Assembly (NCBI RefSeq): GCF_949628265.1
Contig: NC_088790.1
Location: 28,896,545-28,960,544, forward strand
Direction: 5' to 3'
Length of the DNA stretch: 64,000 nucleotides
Origin: Cloeon dipterum
Lineage: Eukaryota > Arthropoda > Insecta > Ephemeroptera > Baetidae
Part shown: positions 42,393 through 52,700 of the stretch, in pieces
Position numbering within the stretch: the stretch's first letter is position 1
Layout of the letters: each line of letters begins with the position of its first letter
Notes under the pieces: model-generated
The model's database searches: none
The model's input: the letters and a program-made list of their open reading frames with translations, nothing else
What the model was told of the DNA's origin: nothing
Made by a program: the position numbers and the translations under genes

Positions 42393-42782
42393 AGTAATAT
42401 GATACAGGGCAACAATTGAATATTATTTTTACATTATTTTACAATAATAAAAAAGAACCTTACAAAACCAATTCATAAATTATTGCCTATTATCTCCAAA
42501 ATTTACAGCGCTTGAAAACATTTTCCTGTCCTATTCCGATTCCCCTCGTCGCGATCTGTCCAACTGTGTATGCCACTTATTGGGGAAACTCTTGGTTTTG
42601 AAATCAAATCGGATTTCAAGTAAGGAGACAGCCATTGCCATTTGAAAAGCACGCTAACTTTCCAGCCAATTTTCTCAAAATATTTCAGTTCTTCTAGGGT
42701 CAATTTAGGCTTCAACTGAATCCTAAGGGAAGAGTTGCATTGGCAACAAGCATTTTCCCGGATTTTGCAGTATCAATCCTCT
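42393..42782 (-). mobile_element. TTAA-flanked MITE, full copy 2
   Basis: 390 bp, flanked by TTAA at 42389-42392 and 42783-42786. Ends are AGTAATATGATAC and, inwards from the right, AGAGGATTGATAC. The internal GACAGATCTCG block (here on the minus strand) and AGGGCAACAA next to one end match copies at 11828 and 47117. Confidence 0.8.
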
Positions 42783-43448
42783 TTAAAATGAGACGATTGC
42801 GCGGCATTACCACCGTCGAATAATTGAAATCAGTTTCTTATGCAAACTAGAATTATCATATTAAATATGCCGTAAAAAACGTTGCATTAATTACAATCTA
42901 AGGTTAATTAATACAATATGTGTACATATAATCGTAACAACTAGTGTTAGTAGTGTGGTCAGTTTCTGATGTTTACTTTTTGCCTTATTTTATGGCGACC
43001 AGTTAAATGACGAAATGAGTCTCAAAAACAGTCATCAAAGCGCGTTTTTCTAGCACTTTAACGGAATCATCTCGGCAACTTCCAAGTTGGAAAATTAAGT
43101 TTTGGTTATGTGCTGCAGACCCGCAGTGTTAATTTTGGTTTAGAGAAATTCCTCTTCCAAAATTAAAAAAAAACATGAAATTTTTTATAATTTTGAACTT
43201 TTCAACCTCCAAAACTCGAGATCTAAAAATCAAAATTGCAAGAACTAACCTCCGTTGGACTCGTCTCGACCTCCCCTATCCAGCAAGAGTGTTTAGGGGT
43301 GCCCCTTTCAACCCCATTAAAACTAAATAATAATATTATAAAAAGGGAAGTTGTGACAAGTCCAACGGTGGGTTTAGTTTTCAAAATTCTGACATTCAGA
43401 ACTTAAGATTTAGCGGTGCAAAAAACCAAAAACTATAAAGATTTCATG

Positions 43449-43597
43449 AATTCGTCCTGGTCCCGGTAAAATTGCGCAACTTTCAACAACCAAACGAGAA
43501 TTTCCTTGTTGCAAGAAAAGGTCAAAAATCAATTCGGCAATGAAAATTTGGCTGTTTGTTGAGCGTTGCGCAATTTTACCGGGACCAGGACGAATTT
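43449..43597. mobile_element. Foldback MITE with 32-bp perfect inverted ends
   Basis: A 149-bp element. Its first 32 bp (43449-43480, starting AATTCGTCCTGGTCCCGG) and last 32 bp (43566-43597) are exact inverted copies. A second copy is at 46127-46266. No target duplication can be read with confidence. Confidence 0.8.
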
Positions 43598-44136
43598 CTC
43601 TTTTTAATTTTGTGAAACCCACTGAAATTTACTTACTGCGCTTTCATTTTTTTGGAAATAAATTATGAAGTTTGGTGCTACCTGTTTTTGAGAGATCACT
43701 CGCCTAAAAACTGGTGCAGAGTCACAGCGCATTTAGATTGCTGTGGTAGCGGTGAATACCTCCAACAACAGTAAAATTATCCCAATCATAATTCAACCCT
43801 TTGTTGGACCTCACTGGTAATCGCCACTACTACATCAATTACGTTAAAACATGAAATTGTTTTTAACCAAGTATATATACAAAATTATATTTTAAATGTG
43901 CGATTAACAATAATCTCCTTTGCTGAAAAATATTTTCAGTACCATAAATATGTGTAAGCATTGGGTGTATACATGAAATTTGAGAGAAAAAATCCATTCT
44001 GAAATTTCATCTTTCATTTTCTTTCTCTCTCTAAAAATTATCCAGCATTTCAAAATATTCTCGCCAAAATTCTAAAGTAACCTACGAATATTTAAGCCAA
44101 AGATGCGTTAACGCAATTTCGCAACAAAAATTATCC

Positions 44137-44228
44137 CGCTGGCTCGCATTGTTAAGACATTCCCAGATGTGTTATAAAGCAGGGGAGTTGGGGTGTCTCG
44201 AAATGCTCAACTAGCTCAACGGGCTGGT
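44137..44228 (+). repeat. Fragment of the CAGCCCGT-ended family
   Basis: Contains CCGCTGGCTCGCATTGTTAAG and CGAAATGCTCAACTAGCTCAA...CGGGCTGGT, matching the outer parts of 44878-45047 with an internal deletion. Confidence 0.55.
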
Positions 44229-44496
44229 ATGTACAGGGGCCGTTAAATTTTTATGTTCATAAAAAGGCCACAGTTTCTCTGCAGCCACTCGGGCCACATG
44301 TTAGCCGCTCAAGTAGTGTTTTCAAAACTCAGCAGCGAGTTCAAACGATAAATTAATGTAGATATAGATGAGCAACGAAATTCAAACGAAATTCAAGTGC
44401 AAGTTTACGTGCAATAAATAGTGGGTTTTCTTCACAGCGGGGTGGAAATTTTGGCCATACAATTTACCTTTGATTGACATGCTGCGGCTGCGGCAG

Positions 44497-44604
44497 CGCC
44501 CATTGCCAGTATCCCCAACAAAAGGGATTTCAATTTTTGCTAAAGTTGTTCATCAGCGAAAAAATGGAAAATCTACCCTTTTGGTTGGGGATGCTGGCAA
44601 CTGG
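44497..44604. repeat. Foldback repeat
   Basis: Arms ATTGCCAGTATCCCCAACAA (44502 onward) and, inverted, TTGGTTGGGGATGCTGGCAA (about 44581-44600) enclose a spacer of about 50 bp. MITE-like hairpin of unknown family. Confidence 0.65.
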
Positions 44605-44877
44605 CTACACACACTTCGTCATGTTCTCAACATGATTTTAATCGAAGGATACATTTTTTCTGTACAATCACAGTCGCGACGAATACAAATTATTAATTGA
44701 CTGCCCAATCAACGATTAAATTAATTTCAACAATGAGCAAGAGCGGGACTTTTGGTTAACAAGCACGGTACAAAGTCCACGAATGTGACTAAAAATAGAA
44801 TAATAGTCAGAGCAGTCTGGCTTGTCTTTACACATTTAATTTATAAAGTTTAACGAAAGTACCGACTGTGCATTTTT

Positions 44878-45047
44878 AAAACCAGCCCGTTGGCTCGCAT
44901 TGTTCAGCGGCACTCTCAGGAGTGTCAAAGCCATGGGGGAGGTATTTGAGCAGTTCGGAGATCTAATACTGGCTGCCCAATGTCAGAAAAGGTAAAAAGT
45001 GGTTAGTTTAGTGACTCGAAATGCTCAAATTGCTCCACGGGCTGGTT
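44878..45047 (+). mobile_element. MITE with AAACCAGCCCGT ends
   Basis: A 170-bp unit. The 12-bp end AAACCAGCCCGT near 44879 is repeated exactly inverted as ACGGGCTGGTTT at about 45036-45047. Relatives are a deleted copy at 44137-44228 and an inverted one at 61082-61310, which share CTGCCCAATGTCAGA and the GCTCAAAT blocks. Confidence 0.65.
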
Positions 45048-45120
45048 TGCACCTTTCCAGCATGCGTGATTTAGCGTCAGGGGACAAATGTCTAGCGTTT
45101 CAAAAAAGTCCTCGGTGCGG

Positions 45121-45276
45121 AGGCAAGAGGCCCTTGAGTGGGCTGGGTCCCTGTGCGGCCTGGTGCGCCCATTCAATCCGTTCGCGGTGTTATTGGGACC
45201 CGGAATTCAGCATTCGTGCCAGTGCAGTGCGCGCACTTCCCGGTCCGAGGACAGGGATAAAAAGAGCAAAAAAAAA
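45121..45276 (+). repeat. SINE-like element, full copy
   Basis: Runs from AGGCAAGAGGCCCTTGAGTG through GTTATTGGGACCCGG and CAGTGCGCGCACTTCCCGG to GGATAAAAAGAGC and an A-run. It is collinear with the inverse copy at 15946-16133 and shares its 3' part with 35820-35896. Confidence 0.75.
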
Positions 45277-45480
45277 TATGGTAAAGTTACAGTTTCTGCC
45301 GGGTTACACATCTCGCCAGTGATAATGACAATCCCACGTTAAAGTAGGGGTTGCGAAAACTGTAACTCGGCGGCGAAAACTGTGACTTTTCCATACATAT
45401 TGGGAATTTTCAAATACTGCTTTGAAAACGTTGAGTACTATGCGTTTGCAGGAATAAATATATATCTGACGACTAATAAG

Positions 45481-45810
45481 CAGGGTTCGCCAATTTTGCA
45501 ATGCGCAAAAAAACGGCTGGATTTTTCCGAATTTATCCCAAAAATAGTCAATTTTTGCTCCAAATCAGTATGAAATTTCATAAAATTACGTGTAGAGTTA
45601 AAATTTTCTGTCTCTTGAAGGAATCTAATACTGATTTTGGGGATTTTGAAAAATCCTACTTTTGGTCATCCGGATCATGAGAATTTTTTATTTCCCATAA
45701 GAATGCATGAGTTTTAGAAAAATGCGCAAAATTGCAGAAAAACCCGCAAAAAACAGTTTTTTGCAATGCAGTGGTTTTTTCCGGAAAAATGCGGGTTTTT
45801 GCGAACCCTG
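45481..45810. mobile_element. hAT-like MITE with perfect 8-bp target duplication
   Basis: 330 bp with ends CAGGGTTCGC and GCGAACCCTG, exact inverted copies. The same 8 bp, CTAATAAG, is present at 45473-45480 and 45811-45818. Both features are typical of hAT insertions. Fragments with the same TTGC..AACCCGCATTTTT interior occur near 34685, 48199, 51046 and 52095. Confidence 0.9.
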
Positions 45811-46126
45811 CTAATAAGAGCCTATCAAAATAGCCTGTCAAATAGCGATGAATTCAATTTACCTTCAGAAGAATCACAAAGCACAATGATGAGAAATTAA
45901 TATGATTAACAGAGAAAGAACGCACACCGAAAGGATCAATTTCCTCAGTTAGCATTATGTTGCGTCATCTGTTGTAAGCGTTTTGACAAAATAATACTAA
46001 CTAAACCTATTTTAGCTGGTGACAAAAACTAGATCTGGTATTACGTACAAAGAAATCGTACTTTCACATTTCAGGTTGTACGTTTGTCGCTGCGCAATTA
46101 GAAGATTCCGACAGGTCAGTTCTTAC

Positions 46127-46266
46127 AATTCGTCCTGGTAAAATTGCGCAACTTTCAACAACCAAACGTGATTTTCCTTGTAAGAAAAGGTGAGCGATCA
46201 ATTCGTCAGTGAAAATTTGGGTGTTTGTTGAACGTTGCACAATTATGCCGGGACCAGGACGAATTT
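46127..46266. mobile_element. Foldback MITE, second copy of 43449-43597
   Basis: 140 bp. It starts AATTCGTCCTGG and ends CCAGGACGAATT, with the same interior (TTTCAACAACCAAACG, GTGAAAATTTGG) and a few small deletions in the left end. Confidence 0.75.
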
Positions 46267-46440
46267 AAAGTTATATACAGTATAAGTGACGGACTCTGTC
46301 GCGGTTTGCCTCTGCACTAATCACTGGACTGGGCTAAACTATAGCGTCTGTTGGCAACCCGCACTATACAGTCGAAGAGTTCCGGAAACACGTCACTCTA
46401 TTGGGAGAATCGTACACTATTTTTACAACATTTATTTTCT

Positions 46441-46554
46441 TGTTGAATATAATGACCAGGCTTCATCCTCGTTGTCAAAAAAGAGAAATTCATTGTCATT
46501 ATTCCTTTTTTTTGACAGCGAGGATGAAGCCTGGTTTTCTTTATATTCAACATG
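46441..46554. repeat. Foldback repeat downstream of UBR3
   Basis: Inverted arms TTGTTGAATATAATGACCAG...CATCCTCGTTGTCAAAAAA and TTTTTTTGACAGCGAGGATG...TATATTCAACA enclose only about 25 bp, so RNA from either strand would form a long hairpin. It lies about 185 nt past the UBR3 stop codon, so it may fall in a longer 3' UTR form. Confidence 0.75.
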
Positions 46555-46737
46555 AAAACAATCTCGAGTGGTCGCATTTTTCAAATATTTATTTTCTTCA
46601 TTAATTCTGTGGTTAAAAGAGTTGAGCAAGAGCGACGTAGAGTTAATGTCTGATTTGCATCTTATCGTGTAATCAGTCGCATAGGGGGAGGAGAGGTTGG
46701 TGAGAATTGATTGCCAGCCACTCGTAAACCTGAGTCT

Positions 46738-49700
46738 TCATAGCGAATCTCGATGATACACCCACTTCTTGTTAATGTGGTCAAACTTGTGCATCAACCA
46801 CTGCTGTTCCAGGAGGTTCATCCGCGCTTCACTCAAGTATAAGGGTCTCCCTCTCCTAAAGGAGTTAAATAAATGGGTTAAAAGGTGGGAATAAAAAAAT
46901 TAAAGGAAACGTACTTCAGATCGCGATCCTCCTCTCCGTAGGTGTCTAGGTAAACCGAGCCCCAGAGGCACGCACGGCTCCCTCGGACGACGATGATGTA
47001 GGAAGAGGGAACGACTAGGAAGATGCCGGTACCACCGCCGCATGTAAACGAATGCTGAAACCAAATATCACAATTTAGGAACAAAATTTAAACGTTTTAA
47101 ATCAGTGAAAAATTAAAGTGGAATGATACAGGGCAACAATGCAAAATTATTTGAATTCTTGGATGCCATAAACAATTTGTTCAGCAATTTGCAATAATAA
47201 AAAGGAACTTCCTAGAGTAAAAATTCAAATTTGCCAATTTTCTCCAAAATTTAAAGTTCTTGAACATATTTTCTTGGCATATTTCGATTCCTCTCGTCGA
47301 GATCTGTCCAACGGTGTATTGGGGAAACTCTTGGTTTTGAAATTAAATCGCATTTCAAGTAAGGAGACAGCCAGTACCATTTGAAAAGCATGGTAACTTT
47401 CCAGCCAATTTTCTCAAAAAATTACTGTGCTTCTTAGGTCAAATTAGGCTTTAACTGAATCCTAAGGGACGAGTTTATGCATTGGCAACAAGCGTTTTCC
47501 AGGCTTTTGCAGTATCATTCCTCTTTAAGCATTCGAGTTACGTACCTCGACGGTTTCGAATTTAGTTTTTTTGCAGCAGGGTCCTTTCAGACAGATGGTC
47601 TTGGCGCAGAAAAGGCAGAGACTCAACTCGTGTGGCACCGTACCGCACGTAGTGCACTCCCTCTTGTGATAGAATTGAAACACTGGGTCGTATGTAATCG
47701 GCATCTGCAGCAGGCGCGGAGGGTTCCACAGCTTGTGTTGGTGCACCAGGTCGCGCATCTCAGACTTGCCCTCGAACACCAGAGTCAACAACTCATGGAG
47801 CCATTCTGAGAAATTTAAGATAAAAATTGAATTCATAAATATTTTTATCAAACTGAAATAATTCGAAGAGTGGCCGAAAGTAGTGTGAAACCTTGAAACC
47901 GATTAGCCTGAAGCAAAAATTAGCTATCAAGCGTAATTTAAATTTTCAGAAAATTTTGACTTTAACCAAAAGTCGAACTAATTTGTTTTTCCACATTTAA
48001 AAGTTTATAACTCGGCTTCTATGCGGCGTAGAGTCAAAATCCAATGCTTGTTGCAATTTGCGTAAAATTCTGCGTTGAATGGTCCAAAAAGCGACCCCGT
48101 CCGCCCCTGACACCCCCCAAACTCCCGTTGTATAGTGCTTAACGAAATACATTTTTTTCTCCTACACTTTCTAATTTTCGACACCTCTTCAATGGCGGCC
48201 AGAGTTGCAAAAAACCCGCATTTAAATAAAAAAAATAAAGGGCAGTGGTAAATTGCGGTTGTTTTTCTTGCAGGCAATATTTTCACTTCATTTTTCAATA
48301 ATTTACTAATTAAACTGAAAAAATCTGCAGTAAAGAGGGTATTTTAAGCTGTCCGACCGAAATTTTAGATTTTCACAGAAGAAAAACAGGAAAATTTCAT
48401 TTCTTGCAATTCTCGCGCAAGAAATTGGTAAAAATTGAGTGGTAAAAACCAGTGGTGAAAAAAACCGGGTGGTAAGCAAATAATGCAATCCAAAAAGAAA
48501 CAAAAATACACTTACCCATGACACGGACGGGGGGATTAACATGATGCTCCCAATTGAGAGCAGTGGCTGCGTTGAACGTGTCGAGATTCATGCTGTTCGT
48601 GCAGAGTTCGAGGAAATGGACGAGTTGGACGAAGCCGCCAGTTCCAGGGGGAATCTCCGGAATGGGCTGTCTGTAGAGGTCGTGGCGCAGCAGGGCGGCT
48701 ACGCGCAGGAAGGGCAGGCAAAGCTTCTGCACCTCTGCCTCCAAGTCTGAGAGATGCGAGATTTTGTCAGAGAAGCGCTTCGCCGTGTTGTTCAACAGGC
48801 CGCAGTCTGGGGGGAAATGGAACATCAGCAGCGATGCGCAACCATAGAGGGTCGTCAAGTCCGACGACCACCCAGCCATATTAAAATTGAAGCTCGATAT
48901 CTCCTCCATGGACAGCGAGCACAACAGTTGCAACAGGCACTCGAAGTACTGCAGGTTGTACAACGCCCTGATGATGCAAGTGAAGTGTGCTGAAATCACC
49001 ACGACAAATTTTTAAAGAGGATTGATCGTGAATTTCCCCGCAAAATCCTAAATTAGGTCCTAAGGATCATGAACAGTTAAAAAAATACATAGGTAACGGT
49101 GTAAAATTTAGAGAAAATCGGCCTCAAAGTTAGCATTCTTTTAAACGGAGAATTCTCAAAGGATTTTTTCAGTCGCGGTTTTCGCTGAACTTCCGCATTT
49201 CCCCAAAAAAGACTCTGGCTGTCCGATAGATCTCGATGAGAGGATTCCAAATCATGTGAGAAAACATAGCCAAGCACCGTAAATTTCGGAGAAATGAAAA
49301 ACCCAAAAGGCTCGGGTTTTTTAACCTGGTTTAACCCTGGTAGATAAAACTCGGAACCCTGCTTCAGGGTTGGTTAATTCATAAGGACAACTACTTACAT
49401 TGCTCAAGACGCGGGGGAAGCAGCAGAAGAAACTGCACCAGAAGGGCAGTTGGGTTTCTCAGCAGGATAGGAACTCCATTATGCAAGTGTCCGACCATGG
49501 GATCCAGACCGGCCACTCTGTGCCAAACAGGCCACACAGGACTGGTTGCCACGGTTTTCGTGCAATGTGATAGCACCTGCATGAATGGAACTGAAAAGAG
49601 AGAAATTGGATTTATAGAATTTCCTGGAATTTTTCTGGAAGTTAAAAAATAAATTAAAAGTGATCGTTGATAAAAAAAACGTCCCACACGAGTCGGCCAA

Positions 49701-52700
49701 TTGAAGTGGAGCTAACTTCACTCTGATCATCTGACTGATGTTGCGTGCGACAAAGAACGATGGGCGGGGCACGGATCAGAAATATTTCCGCGGCTCGATT
49801 AATTTAATAAGGAGAATTAAGTAAAGAGCACGTTTCAGTGTCGAATTACTACTCACCAAAGCAAGCTCTCCTCGCCTCAGCGGCACTGTCGGATTCGTCA
49901 GGCATGCGCAGGGTGTCGCCTCGCTGAGCAACTTGGATTTCGAGATTGGTGCGCAGCGCCGAATTTGTCAAAGCCAAGAGCGACGGCTCGTCCAGTTTCG
50001 CTAAGTTCCAGGTTTCACTCGAGCAGTTTATCACGTCATGCATTGCGCGCTGCATGGCATCGTCCATCGCGCTTTTCCTCTCCGGCACGGGCGGAATGTC
50101 CTGCAAATACATCGAGATTTCGACAGACTTCGACACCCTGAGCGAATCTTTCAGATAGTTCTCATCAGACTCCACTGCCAATGGCACAACTGTGTTGCAC
50201 AGCTGACGGCACAATGGACACGCGAACTCGCCTCTGAAATAGAAATAAAATTCAAGGGTTAAACGACTTGTTGATAATTTGGGTCTTTCATTCAACAAGT
50301 TGCCCGAAAGGAAACTGTTTGTGCCGCGGAAATTTGGACCAAATTTCTGCAGCACAAAAAATTGTCAAATGCAAGAACGGAGATGCTGCTTCGGACAAAT
50401 GGTGAATTAATACACATTTTTGTAGAAATATGCCCTCGCATAATAAGAAAGAAAGGATTTTTCTTATCACAGGGAGATGTAGATGTTTTGATCTCATTTA
50501 AATTCAATAGTGCAACAAACTTACTTCTCTATATTTAAATTGGTAGGCTTGTTAGTGGACGCCTTTAACGAGTCGAGGTATTCCCTGAGGCATTTAACGT
50601 GGATGTGGTGGCCGCAAGTCAGCACGTGCACACCGCCCTTGCCTCTCAAGTCCATGGTCAATTCGCATTCCTGCAATTTTATTGACAAAAGGAGTTTTGA
50701 TTTATTGAAACTAAAAAGTGGTACTCACGGAACCAAAGATCGATTTAAGCTGTTCAAAGCGGTTGCCGAAGTCCTTCATCAAGTTGTTCCCCAAGGATTT
50801 TTGTAGGGCGGCGCATTCTTCTTCGCACAAAGGCAGGCTGTCCTGCTTAGCGTTGCAATTCTTACTGAATCCCAGAGCTATGGTGGTTTGCACTAAAGCA
50901 ACTAGGCCCATCGGCTCCTCTTCTGTGCTTGCACTTGTTTTTGAGCAAATCGTGCAAATGTACAGATTCGCGCTTGATGTCTGCTGATCTAACTCCATGT
51001 CTTCTTCTGTGCAACAAGAAAGTAAAAAATATTAATAGACATAGAGTTGCAATTAACCCGCATTTTTTAATTCATTAATTAATTTGGTACAATTTTAAAA
51101 AAATGCAGTGCAGTGAAAAAAACAGCACAGTTGCTCGCAGACATTGTTTTCAATAATTTTCTAATAATGATCTCGACTTTAAAAATTATCAGAGATAAAT
51201 TGTTTTAGAAATTCACCAGTTGCATAAACCCTTACTTAGTGTTTGAAGCGTCCAACAGATGGCGCCACCATATACTTTTATAATAAATTTAATTTTAAAG
51301 CACATCCGCTGCGATTTCACACTCCATCCTTCTACTTAACATTCTTCACTTAATTTGCTTTCTTTTTACGAGCTGAAAACCAAAATCAATCCAGCCGTTC
51401 AAACGTCGGAAATGATTTAGAGTTGGAAAATTAAATTTATCACTAAAGTATACGGTGGTGCCATCTTCATTGAGACGTTCCGACCACAAATCTGGGGCCA
51501 AATCGGATATTTCTTTAGAACAAATAATCCGAGGAAGCTGCTTTTTAGCGGCAAATTTCCAAAACACGACATTTAAGTGAATAATGCAATAATTCAATTT
51601 GAAATATGAATTTCTCACCTGTTGGGGCCGATTCTTCTACTATTTGCTTAAACTTTTGAGAACTTTTGGCCAATTCTTCCAACATCTTTGAGCGACGCTT
51701 TTGGGCTAAAATTGCGCGTTCTTTCCTATGTTCTTCCTCGGTGGCTTTCTGCCTCGCCTCTTCAGGCCACAACTTGCGCTTCATCTGCAGGATGAAGTCC
51801 CGGCACGAGGGGTCCAGCTTGCAAATCTTGTGCAGCACTTTCTCGATGTGAAAGGCCATGTCACCGACGCGGCTGTCGCTGGCCGGGTGCGGCTTTTCGT
51901 CCGGCCCCCTTGATTGAGGTTTGCAGTCGTCTGGGTTGAAAGAGTCGCTCTTGCCGCTAGCGCGTGATAGAAGCTTCAGCAGTATCGTCAGCATGTTTTC
52001 GCCCACACGCACCGACTTGAACTTTTCTTTTGGAGGCTGTTGAGATTGGTTTTAACCATTTATTCGATTAAAATTGAGTTGTGACATTTTAAGCATGTTC
52101 GCCAAAACTCGCATTTTTTTCCCGAATAAAAAACACTGCATTGCGGTTTTTTCTGCAATTTTCCGAACCATTGGCATGTAAATTGAAGATTAAAAACTCT
52201 CATAGATGGAAAAAAATCAGTGTTCGAAAAACGCCAAAAATTAGGGAATTTAGAATTTATAAAATAAAATAATTCTAGTATAAAACACATCCTACCTTAA
52301 ATTTTAATATTTTAAATTTAACATTTAACATAGAACCGATATAAAAAATACCAATTTATGCCCCTCAAAAAAGATATGATTTTTCTAATGAAATAAGTAA
52401 TTGTGAAACACGAACCAGTGCTCTAGCTTCTTCTTCCGAAGAAGAAGAGGAAGAAGAAGAAGAAGCAACATCAACAATCATGTTCTGGCTGGACTCAGCT
52501 GCCACCAGCGCTCTCATCTTGGAAGTAGGCTCAGGTGGATTGAACACCTTCATTGCCGTCACTGGAACAAGCTCGTCTCCAGCCCCGGCCCCGAAGTGCG
52601 AATAGCCTAAACACATTAATTTGGTAATTAGAACCTATTAGAAATTTAAACTATTTAGTTTAAAAAAAAATCAAGGGGTAAATTTTTCCTAACAGCCTCA

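Larger units (their letters stand above)
41279..46737. other. Repeat-rich region between SUMO and UBR3 3' ends
   Basis: Convergent 3' ends border 5.5 kb without a supported gene. It contains the SUMO 3' UTR, a second copy of part of it (42210-42316), a TTAA-flanked element (42393-42782), foldbacks (43449-43597, 44497-44604, 46127-46266, 46441-46554), elements with AAACCAGCCCGT ends (44878-45047), a SINE-like copy (45121-45276) and a hAT-like element (45481-45810). Open frames here, such as 44999-45322, lie within these repeats. Confidence 0.6.

Noticed and set aside
47055-47545. Intron created by a mobile element (introner), also considered for 1574-1961
   Set aside because: In both introns the splice sites lie outside the element and its target duplication, so the elements look inserted into existing introns.
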